From: Malaya genurostris
Taxonomy: Eukaryota; Arthropoda; Insecta; Diptera; Culicidae
DNA: 64,000 nt
Assembly: GCF_030247185.1 (NCBI RefSeq)
Contig: NC_080571.1
Location: 4,332,001-4,396,000 of the forward strand
Direction: 5' to 3'
The notes under the pieces were generated by a model, which worked only from the letters and a program-made list of their open reading frames with translations, did no database searches and had not been told where the DNA came from. The stretch's first letter is position 1; every line of letters starts with the position of its first letter. Of this stretch, positions 10,746 to 21,100 are shown in pieces. Both the position numbers and the translations under genes were made by a program.

Positions 10746-11560
10746 TCAAATGTGATTATTGTTGTTTCAACATGCCCAGTTTCTTCTCCGTGCTGTGTAA
10801 AATTCAATCGTCATACTCGAAATGGAGCATGTTTAAAATAACAAAATAGCTAGTAGATTCCTAATTAAATTGTTGATTTTGAGCTAGAATATGATTTTTC
10901 TGAGCCAATTCCTCCCTCCAATATCAACAATGATCTGTGTTACTGAATATCTCGAGTTGTATTATACGCAACAACATAATTTTGATCCATGCCATCACGA
11001 ATATGGTATATAGTCTCGAACGCTCAGGTCGCAATCTTATTCGCTTTTCGGATTTCATTATTAACAGACCTTCTGCGTTGTGTAAAGCCTCATTCGCATT
11101 GAATTCTGGAACTAAATTCTAAAACTGAATTTTAAGCTTCTTTTTTTAATTTTAAAAAGCTGGATTCTGATCCACCTGAACTCTGAACTTAATTTAAAGT
11201 GTTGACTTCGGTTTCAGAACCCAGTATCAGATTTGAAAAATAAGACTATGGAACTAAATATTCTGTATTCTGGAATTAGATTTTTGTAACTGGGTTCTTG
11301 AGTCTTAATTTATGTTCGGAATATAACCTCACAATTCTAGAGCAAGATTCAATTCACGTACTCGAGTTATGTCTCTGACATAACCCACTTGTTTTTTCTC
11401 GAGATAACACCAGATCTCGACGTTTCGTGTAATTCTAATAAAAAACCAAAACGCAAACCAAGTCCTGGCATTTTATTCTTTTTGTGGGATTTGGCCTTTC
11501 TGTTTCAACAGTCTCTGCAGCCGATTCTTAGCGTTCAGAATCATTGCATCGCTAGTACTA
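10746..11560. other. No gene; faint repeat similarities
   Basis: AT-rich. Positions 11,365-11,390 read TTATGTCTCTGACATAACCC, matching the terminus of element E (28,187 and 48,640). Positions 11,397-11,437 resemble an arm of the inverted repeat at 41,363-41,558 (CTCGACGTTTCGTG against CTCGACGTTTCATG). No coding sequence is supported. Confidence 0.45.
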
Positions 11561-11779
11561 AGGAGTGTATTGAAAGTAAGCTATCCACAAATTTTTCGTT
11601 AAAATAATGATAATAAACGATATTGAGCATAATGAAAACCGGTTAAAATTTAAGTTATTCCTTCACGAATTTCGAATTTTTGATCGAACACTCTTCATCA
11701 AGTTCCGGACAAGTGTTGCATCGCATTTTTTGACGCTTGAGCCCAAATTTTTTTTGAACTTCTGCATGTTCTCAGCTGC

Positions 11780-12223
11780 CTAACCAGTCTTCTTGAAGAC
11801 CCTCTTAACGATGGCCCAGTAACGCTCGATGGGTCGAAGCTGATGGCAATTTGGTGGATTGATATTTTTCTCAACGGAATTTATACCCTTTTCCGCAAGC
11901 CAATTGAGAGTGGTTTTGGCATAGTGAGCCGACGCTAAATTCGTCCAAAACAGTGGAGTTGTACTATGCTTCTTATATAAAGGCAGCAATCTCTTCTAGA
12001 GACACTCAGATCGATAGATTTCTGCATTTATAGTTCCGGTAGTGTGAAAAATGGTTGACTTCAAACCATAGGAGCATATTGCTTGCCATACCAGTACCTG
12101 TCGACCGAATTTATCCACTTGAATCAACCTGTCCGCATCGCTCACAACGACGACAGTAAAGTATTGTGGACCTGGAAGGGTTTTTGAGTCCTCCTTTACA
12201 TAAATTTCATCGTCCATCAAAAC
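11780..12223 (-). pseudogene. ITmD37E-A transposase, C-terminal half
   Basis: Contains the first catalytic block MDDEIYVKEDSKTLPGPQYF and the block LVWQAICSYGLKSTIFHTTG. After a stop near 11,996 come FWTNLASAHYAKTTLNWLAEKG and PIERYWAIVKRVF. The expected aspartate in FW.DLAS is asparagine here. The two frames are split by the stop. Confidence 0.85.
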
Positions 12224-12227
12224 GCAT
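12224..12227. repeat. LTR target-site duplication, left (GCAT)
   Basis: GCAT here and at 13,754-13,757. Removing the LTR with one GCAT rejoins the transposase sequence in the same arrangement as other family A copies. Confidence 0.8.
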
Positions 12228-13753
12228 TGTTACGTATGGTTTTGTATACACACTACTGGTGGCTGCTTTTCAGCACCGGACCACCAGTTCAGGGTCGTTT
12301 ACCTTGCTGGTCTCCTGGAGAATCTTCACTGCACTATTTTTGGGCGGACTTTCTTCCCAAACTGTGGCCACTGAGTAAATCGTTTCGGCGGAAACAAGTA
12401 ACAAATAAAACGAAATGGACGACACAGCTTGAATATGAAGGAAAGACCGTACAATTTTTAACTCTAAACACTATATTTTATAAAATAAACACAAAAGAAT
12501 ATACTTTTTACTACTTGCGCAAGTTTATTCGTCGATAACTTCTTCTCAACACTCCGTTGCGGCCGTGCTGAACGTTGGTCGACTTGATGATCTCGGCGGG
12601 CGACGACGGGCGGGACGGCACTGGCTTCGGGGCGATGGGACCGTGATGTGATGACCAGGGTGTCCAGATGATGCAGCAACTCGGCCTATTTGTAACGGAA
12701 GCCTGCGTTTCACAAACAACCCGGAGAGTGGTACACGTGCACTTAAATTATCACGAGTGTCTAACGCGAAGTCGAGTGGGATTTTTAACTTGATCGGTCT
12801 TTTCCGCCAAACCCTGCCAATACGTAGGTAGTGGCGTCGAAATTGGCGTCTTTGGTTTTGCCAACACTGACCGTCTATTGCACTCGCGGCGTACGAATCT
12901 AGGAAACGGCAACCACACTGATCCCAACTCGACTCACCGAACAGAAACTAACGTTCGTGTGGATCTTCTGAACGGTTTAAGATCCCTTTGGATCAACTTT
13001 ATGGATGACTTTTGAAACGCACTGTCACTTCTTGCCTATGACTCGCTGCTGCGATCTTCACTCTCCCGGGTCTGAAAAATACTAGTCCTTGCTCAAGGGT
13101 TTTCCCGCGGTTTTATCGGCTTGTTGTCCCTTTTCCATCCCAATCCCACTGCCGCCTTCAAAGCATGCCACCCCGCATTCTATGCTGCGATGATGACTAT
13201 GATGACGACGATGACAGTGTGTAGACAGATGACGGTTACAATGTATTATCGTTTTCTGGTTGGTATCTTGATTAATGTTTGTACCTACTACACTTGTTTC
13301 CTTTTATTATATAAATATGTAATATGATTTGATGTATTGGTATTGAACAATAACAAAGATATATATAAATTGATGAATATAAATAAATGAATATTTCTGA
13401 ATAAATAATATATAATTTAATAATAAATATGTAGTAAATAAATGTAAATAAATAAATTTTGAATAAATAAATAAATAAATAAATATGTTGATAAATAAAT
13501 AAATAAATAAATAAATAAATAGAATAAATAATTGAACAAAACCCTACTTTTGACACCAACCTTTGCTATTGAGCAGAGCTTAAACGTGACTCAAACATGT
13601 AAACACGGAGTATGAACGCGATTGACGTTTAAATTCTACTCAGACATTTACTGACAATGAAATAAACAAAAATATACAATATTTGAAAAATATATACAAG
13701 CTGGACTCAGTGACCAAAGGAACAACATTGTGACCAACGAATAACAGGTCACA
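12228..13753. mobile_element. Solo LTR (about 1.53 kb)
   Basis: Starts TGTTACG and ends GTCACA, the TG..CA pattern of LTRs, with a 4-bp target duplication typical of many Ty3/Gypsy elements. It has a GC-rich section (about 12,540-13,120), a long TAAA-type microsatellite and no gag-pol coding. The simplest explanation is a solo LTR left after recombination between the two LTRs of a full element. Superfamily and orientation are inferred; a terminal-repeat miniature element is an alternative. Confidence 0.7.
13375..13535. repeat. (AAAT/TAAA)n microsatellite inside the LTR
   Basis: Mostly AAAT and AATA units, longest between about 13,460 and 13,520. It accounts for the YLFIYLFIYQ-type reading frame on the minus strand, which is not a gene. 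Confidence 0.9.
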
Positions 13754-13757
13754 GCAT

Positions 13758-14400
13758 GCATTCGGACATTGCAAAAGACGCGGATACAATTTCCGGGCCC
13801 TTGTTGCTGCTCGCTGCTTCTTTTTTATATTTTGTTTCGAGATAGTCTGCTTCAGGGGATTTCGCCTCTTGATACTCTGGATCATTCCGACAGTCGTTCC
13901 TGCTTTTTTGTCCAAACCACGTATTGAAATTAATTTGTTCTTCATGATTAGAGATACCACTTTCTGGCTCAGTTTCGAGTTGGAAGAACCTTCCTTTGTC
14001 TGTTCTACACCTTTTTTAGAGATTTTCTGCTTCTTGTAGGTCTTCAGGTGATTTCGCCTCTTGATACGCTGGATCATTCCGAAGCTCGTTACTGCTTTTT
14101 TGGTCAAATCACGTATTGACATTGATTTGTTCTTCATGATTAGAGATACCACTTTCTGGTCCAGTTTCGGGCTGAAAGAACCGAGTTTTCTGCCTCTTTC
14201 TGGTAGCTCATCCAAAGAATAGTGTTCCTCAAACTTATGAATGATGGTTTTAACACTGGCATGATGAATTCCAAACCGTTTCGCCAATTTTCGCATAGTA
14301 ATACCCTTCTTACTTAGCAATGTGTCCAGAACCTTAATTTTCACTTCCTTTTTAAACAAACAAGTAAACAATCGAAAGCTGACAGCCAAACGCACAGCAT
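13758..14400 (-). pseudogene. ITmD37E-A transposase N-terminal half with duplicated helix-turn-helix unit
   Basis: Reads KEVKIKVLDTLLSKKGITMR (first helix-turn-helix), the SLDELPERGRK linker, then a second helix-turn-helix unit twice in tandem: KLDQKVVSLIMKNKSMSIRD followed by KRRNHLKTYKKQKISK, then KLSQKVVSLIMKNKLISIRG followed by KRRNPLKQTISK. The two units are 192 bp apart, exactly 64 codons, so the frame is kept. Copies at 1230 and 38,933 have a single unit. The solo LTR then cuts the frame. In related transposases these domains bind the terminal inverted repeats. Confidence 0.85.
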
Positions 14401-14494
14401 GCTGTGATCTGAGCATAAAAAGCATCACAAATACATGCGTACAACACAAATGTATGTGGAAAGCTTATTTTCGATACACTCCTTACTATGCTAA

Positions 14495-14592
14495 ATCCTA
14501 TTGACACTAAGAATTCTTTCAGGTCGGACTTGAGCATACGACAGCTGGCTAGTTAGACCAGTACCCTATGCATTTAACCGGCAATCAAATAT
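14495..14592 (-). mobile_element. tRNA-derived SINE, copy 2
   Basis: Minus strand: GCCGGTTAAATGCATAGGG (A-box region), then GTATGCTCAAGTCCG (B-box region), then GACCTGAAAGAATTCTTAG. Same body as the SINE at 10,624. The ITmD37E copy begins just beyond its 3' end. Confidence 0.65.
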
Positions 14593-14726
14593 AATGCTCG
14601 ACAATCAATAAGAATGTTTAGAATTGATAATAAGAAATGGAGGGAAAGACTAAATACAATCAGCTTTGGTTAATAGTCTGTGAATAATTGCTTGAAGAAA
14701 AACAAAAATAGTTCCAAAACACTTAC
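14593..14726 (-). other. Start of DNAI7 intron 8
   Basis: Follows the exon 8 donor GTAAGT (14,726 downward). I could not find the last coding exon between here and position 1; it may be beyond the window or inside unassigned sequence. Confidence 0.5.
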
Positions 14727-15140
14727 GCCTTCAACGGAGTGACCAGCAGTGTGGAGTGATTCGGCACGCGTCGATGTTCGACGATTTCACGCATCAACAG
14801 CACGCACATCCGGCACCCAGACGGTAAATTCCAGCGGGACGAACCAAAGTTGTGGGTTGCAGCCAGCAGTCCCATGCAGTCGTACAGATGGGACTCCATG
14901 ATAGGATTCTTCTCGCACGACCCTTCGGAATAGTTGAATGCGTCATCTTCGGGAAAGAGATCCACCGCGGCCAACCGTAGCGTGTTTATCATTTTCCGCA
15001 GTGGCATGATCTGTCCGATGGTGTCCTGCAGTGCCTGTGTCGGTCCACCCTGGAGGGAGTTGACCCGGAATCCCACCTCCGTGATAGTGATTTCCGTACT
15101 AACAACGGCCGCTGTTAAGCTGAATGTCACGTTGCCCGGA
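14727..15140 (-). CDS. DNAI7 exon 8
   Basis: Acceptor TTACAG before 15,140 and donor GTAAGT after 14,727. Encodes PGNVTFSLTAAVVSTEITIT through NHSTLLVTPLKA. It includes SSRWNLPSG, corresponding to the SKWNL region of the CASC1 C-terminal domain. Enters in phase 2 (AA from exon 7 plus T) and leaves in phase 2, so at least one more exon is required. Confidence 0.9.
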
Positions 15141-18100
15141 CTGTAATGGTTACATATAAATTCGAAACATAACAAAACAACATCTCATGACAGTGGGGAA
15201 ATGATTTTAGTTGTTCCTTACTTTTTGATATCAGGTTTCAGCTCCCACGTTTGATACGGTAAATTACTGTATCGGTTGGCGGCAAATCCAATTGCACCCA
15301 ACCGCCCAATCCGAAACTGTATTGTTAATTTGTCCTCATTGAATTTCACATCGTGAATATCCCTGGTTGTCCATTTGCCCACATAGTCTCTCTCTTTGTC
15401 CACCATCACGTAATTACCCACCTCCAGGATGTCCCCGTAGTCCACCGCTTCGTCGTCCGAATCGAATTTACTCTTCGGCACAGGTTTTTTGCGTTCCCGT
15501 TCCCGTGCTTTCTCCTCTGCTCGCATCAACTGAATGGCATGTCTGCCGTGTTCGGCTTTTCCCACATTTGCGACAATTTCCTCAATCTTGAAGTCGAACT
15601 TTGGTGTTTTGATGTCAATTAGTTCGTCCAAATCTTTCATGAACTTTGAAAATAGATATTGTTTCCTTCTGTTGCTGCTGCTGCTGCTGACGGCCTTCCC
15701 ACCCTCATTGTCGGAGTCATCATACTCACCCGGATCGTCACTTTCCTCCGGTAGCGACGGATAGCGTTGTTTACTTTTACGGTCCCATATTTTAAGTATC
15801 TTACTACCACAACCCGGCGGAAATAGATAGGAGGGTAGTTTTGTTTCGTATATGATATTGGTTATGGCCGTACTGGATGGCACTTTATTGAGCTTCTTTT
15901 TCTTCTCGCGAGATTTCCGCCCGTCGTTTAGCAGCCGTTTGCTTTTTTTCTTATCGTCCTGTGGGATAATTTTCACCGTATAGTTTTCCGGCAGTTTCGG
16001 TACTACGAAGTCCGACACGATGGAGCTGAGTGGCACGTGTGGTGGAATATCGAGGATGTTGAAATCTTCAATATATTTCGTCCTTCGGTCCCGGGATGCT
16101 TTCGCTTTGCGCTGCTTGGAGGCCTGCACCATTTGTTTGTGTTTCTCCAGGTACTTGGTAAAACCAGGTTCCGACTCGAGCGTTTCCTCCATCAGCTCCC
16201 AGCGGCACACAATCGGTGGCTCGAACCAGAACACATTCTCCGGCAGTTCCAGTGTTACCAGTGTAAGCTTGTCGAGGTTTTCCTCCATCTGTTTGATCTC
16301 GGCTTCGATTTCCTCTGGCAGCCGCCGCACACCCGGCTGAGGAGTTGGCGGCGGTCGGTACGGTTGATAGAATTTCTTTCTTGTTAGTTGTCCCGGCTGG
16401 GGCACTGCGGACGAGGAGAAGGAAGGAAGCAGACATTTGATGATGTTATTTCGCAGATATTTGAAACTGTGATGTGAATATGGAAGTAGGAATTCGAAGT
16501 CTGGTTTTTTTTGTCTTGCACGTGAAGATAATGGAAGACATGTTCTGTAATTTATTCAATAAGATAATCAAAACATTATTGTGTTTTCCTTATAGGCTAG
16601 AATGGTGTACAGTAGTCTTATTTATAGAGGCAGTAATTTACACGATAAATGTGTGTTATGATTTCGTTGTTGATTGAGGGGTGGTTTGATATTTCCGAAA
16701 CTTATTAAGTTTCATTAGGGATGAATTTCAACCGAATCCGGGTTGCGATTAAGAGCGTCAAAAAATTGGAAAAATTCGTCCAAATTTGGTTCGAAATTTT
16801 AATTTGTAGGTTATGTTAGTTGCTTGTCACGCGAACCGACTTCGGATATATCGGTTCACTGTTTTCGGTTCCGTTCAAACCGTGCGTTAGAGCGACAATT
16901 CATAATAAAGGAAAAATTCTTTTGAATTTAACTTCTAACTATTTACAAACTGAAAAGGTTATGTTAGTTTATTCTCCAATAATTCTTACAGTTTTCATTC
17001 CAGCTTCAAATATTATTTTTTAAGAATCCTCTAGGGATTTATCTTTTTGTCAGAAAAAATCTGGAGGTGGGGTCCTCATAGCCATTATCTCTTGCTTTAC
17101 TTCTACAGATATTATTACTCCTAAATATAAAGAATTCGAACATGTATGGGCCAAAGCCTCAATATCGGGTGAAGTTTATATTTTCTGCTCCGTCTACTTC
17201 CCCCCACACAGAAAAATATAATGAAATTTACACGACATGTAAATCAATAGTACCATGAAATAGATATTGGTTTAATCAAAACTCTAAATTGAAATCATGA
17301 TCTATGTAAAACTAAATTGGAATTCATTGATTTTTCAATGAACAAGATTGTATGTTTAAAAACCGCTTAGCTTTGCTTCCAAAGTACCTTATAATAAAAA
17401 AAGAACCGGAATTTTCATTTTAAAATTCCTGCGTTTGTCCAATCGGTAAACTTTTATTCTCTCAACATTGGCAACACTTTTATACACATTCTGTCAAATT
17501 TTGACGCATATCGTACGATTAGTTTTTGTTTGGCGTCTATACAAAGAAGTTGAAAAATTTTTGTGTGGCGATTTTTATAATGGATGAAAATTTAGAACAA
17601 CGGCTCGCCTTCGAAGCGCCATTCGGTCGAATGTTGTGCGGTTTCGACGTCATATTCATAGATCCACACCTCATCACCAGTTATGATGCATTCGATGAAT
17701 GTGGGGTCACTATCTGCGTTGGAAATCATCTCTTTGGCCACATCAACACGACGCTGTTTTTGAATGAAATTCAGCTTATTTGGCACCAGCCGAGAAGCGA
17801 CGCGTTTCAAACCCAAAACATCAGTTAAAATGTGTTCGGCTGATCCATAAGAGATGCCCAACAACACAGCAATCTCTCTAATCGGTACAGAACGATTTTG
17901 CAACACGATTTGCTTCGCCGATCCAATGTTTTCTTCAGTAACAGATGTTGTTGGGCGGCCAGGGATCTCATCATGATCCAAGCTTGTACGACCACCTTTG
18001 AAACGTTTATACCACTCGTATGCCTGTGTTTTTCCTAGACACGATTCACCAAAGGCCTTTTCTAACATTTTCAACGTTTCGGAACACTTAAATCCATTTG

Positions 18101-21100
18101 CAACACAAAATTTGATGCACGCACGTTGTTCTAAATTTGCATCCATTATAAAAATCGCCACACGAAAATTTTTCAACTTCTTTGTATAGACGCCAAACAA
18201 AAACTAATCTTACGATATGCGTCAAAATTTGTGTGTATAAAAGTGTTGCCAACGTTGAGAGAATAAAAATTTACCGATTGGACAAGCGCGGGAATTTTAA
18301 AATGAAAATTCCGGTTCTTTTTTGATCATAAGGTATGTTGAAAAATGAAGAACTTTAAAGTAACTTTGCATCCAGCTCCTAAAATATGCATGAAAATTAA
18401 TGTAAATTTACAAATTATTTTTATCTGTGAACGCGACTTACATATTAATCTTTAAAACTGATTGCCTCTTAAATAGTAGAATTGAAACTACATGTTCTTT
18501 GGATTTTTTTGCAAGTTTTTATGTCCTCTAACATCCCTTAAAAGAAAGCAGGATACGCTGGAACGACTCGAATAACTAAAGCCTATGTCATTTAACAATA
18601 TACAAAAGTGCATGTACAATTTTTTTTGGTATAGAAAAATAACAGTTCTCCATATATTGTACACATTCCTTCAGTTTTGAGCTCTTTAATTTTGAAGAAC
18701 ATTGAAGAAAAAACAACAAATTAAAACGTTGTGCAAAAAAACTACCCTAATCTAAAACATGGAACCTGTTTTTAAATGAGAACGGCTTGTGGTACATATT
18801 AAGCACCTTAGGCAAAGTTGTTTAGAATATCATAGATCATTCAAGAATTTTGAGCAAGAAAGTATTGTTCTATCTCGTAGATTTTTAGAAATAATTTTAA
18901 ACATTCTGACTTATTTTAGGACCATTTTAAACCCATTATAAAAAAAAAATAATTTGTAGTCCAAAGACGAAAGCAAAAATAATTGTTTTCTGTTAGATTG
19001 GCTTTCTGGACCTCTGCTCTTTGGTTTGAAGCGTTTCTTAGTTCAATCAATAGGGTAACGGAGGTGATTACAACCAAAAATTACTCTACTAAAAAAATTC
19101 ACCTAGATGCATGATCGAAGAATTCAATTGAATCAATTCAATGTTATACATGGTGGCCCATTTAATGTGGAAGGATCAGGCATTGGTCCCTATTTCTTCC
19201 TAGACAATGATGGAGCAACGAAACTGTTAATGGCGATGTTTATCGAGCCATGATAGATGGTTTTGGGATGTCCATTGATCGTGAAAATAATTTGAATGGC
19301 TACTGGTTTCAATAGGACGGTGCAACATGCAATACAGCTCGACTGTTCCCCGGACGAGTCATATCGAAAAACGGTGATTTTGATTTTTTGTGGGGCTGTT
19401 CGTAATCCAAGGTTTACGCTGATAAGCCAAGAACCATAGCTTAACTCAACGACGTGAAATCGCCGCCATATCGACCGATAAATTGGAAAAACGATGGAAA
19501 ACGCCGAAAAAGGGCACATTTTGTACTCAAAAGCTATTATTGGCTCATTGATCAAGTTCGAAGAACAAGGTGCTCACTTCTGGTTCCGGAAATGTAATGC
19601 CATAAGTGACGTAAACGATAAAACGTATTGTTTTATAACCAATTCCAACAATCTTAGGTTCATTCGGTCTCTAAAATCAAATGATTATCACTTCCGATTA
19701 CGGAGATATAATAGTAAAAGCGATATAATCGCCTAACCGCACATTTCCCGTCGGCTGATTTTATCGAAGATGACTCAACGAATATCGATAAACTTTGACA
19801 TAATTGAAAGCTAATAATATTAATCAAATTTGGAAGGGCTATGGCGAAAAATTCCGGTTCGAGAAATGTAATCTTATATGTGACGTAACCGACAAATCCC
19901 AGTGTTCTTTTAAAATTTCTCGGAGCTCAAAGAATCGTATTCGAAAGGCTTAGACTCGTTCGAAAGCTACTATTAGGTTATTTGATAAGCTCACAATACT
20001 AATAGCCGAGGATAGAACCTTACAAATGTTTTAATGAGACTATTCAAATGGCAAGAAAATGGTATTATAACAACACTAGGTGGATTGAAAAAGGTTTTTT
20101 CTTTTGTTTTTCAGCTCTGTTTCCGAGGTACTTGAGACCGATGCAGCGGAAGTATCGTTGGGGTTTTGACAATATTGGCATATACCCAGCAGATGGTCGT
20201 AACAAGCGATTTACACAGAAATCTTATATCCTGACCGAACGTCACATAACATGGTATAGGATGGTATACGCGGCACGCGAAACAAACGTACGTCATTGAG
20301 TATACCGGGGAAAAGTTCTTCCACTTTTCCGTTTCGATGAAAAAACGGAACTTTCCGTACTGCGTAATTGACGTTAGCAAATGCCATAATTTTTATCTTA
20401 CAATAAAATTGCACATATATTTAATAAATTATTTTATATTTTAATTATAAATGCAGCACATGAAAAATATAAACGCAAAATTGAAAACGAAATAAAGACT
20501 TGTCCTAAGAATTTTTTTAACTACACGAAAACTAAACTAAAAAGCAACAATTTCCATCTCAAATGCATCTCGACGGACATGTAGGAAAAAAATAGTACAG
20601 AAATCTGTAAACTATTTGCAAATTTTTTTCAAGAAGTATATACTATTCAGAAACTGACATAAACTGACATAAAATCCAATAAAGCTACCGCTTGTTTGGC
20701 AGCCTTTCTGAGCCGATTTTATTTCTCTCTCAGAAAAAATGACGCCGCCATAGAAATCGACTTACCTTCACAAAAATAACATTCACTTCATTTTTATCGC
20801 GACAACATACATGTTTTCATGCACTAATTGCATCTAAATTAAATTATCTAGACATTGTCAGGATAGATTTTTGATCCATGCCTTTGAAGGCGAGATATTC
20901 AATGAACAAGTTAAAAGACGGCGTTTTCAGTTATGCAATTATTCCTTCAGAAAAAAGACTTTCCCGACGCTAAAATCAATGAATCATTTTGAAAGATTGT
21001 CAGTTGGGATTTCTGATATTCGTCACCGTTTCTGAGAAAATCAGATTTAAAGCGTGCAAATAGCCTTCTAAATTACCCTAAAACACACTGGCCTCAACGC

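Larger units (their letters stand above)
11561..14483 (-). mobile_element. ITmD37E family A transposon, copy 2, split by a solo LTR
   Basis: Bounded by inverted ends AGGAGTGTAT at the left and ATACACTCCT at the right, each next to TA (11,559-11,560 and 14,484-14,485), the Tc1/mariner target. Without the 1,526-bp LTR and its 4-bp duplication the element is about 1.39 kb. The 5' half of the transposase lies at 13,758-14,400 and the 3' half at 11,780-12,223. The second catalytic aspartate (FWTNLAS, here N) and the glutamate in PIERYW lie 37 residues apart in family members, hence DD37E. The change of that aspartate to asparagine, together with the LTR, makes this copy inactive. Confidence 0.88.

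Noticed and set aside
13272..13559. A 95-codon minus-strand frame rich in YLFIYLFIY
   Set aside because: Product of the AAAT microsatellite inside the LTR; no protein expected.
16403..16405. GTG as the start of a separate 395-residue protein
   Set aside because: It is the exon 7 splice junction: CCGCAG precedes it, and phase 1 matches exon 6. The protein continues from upstream exons.
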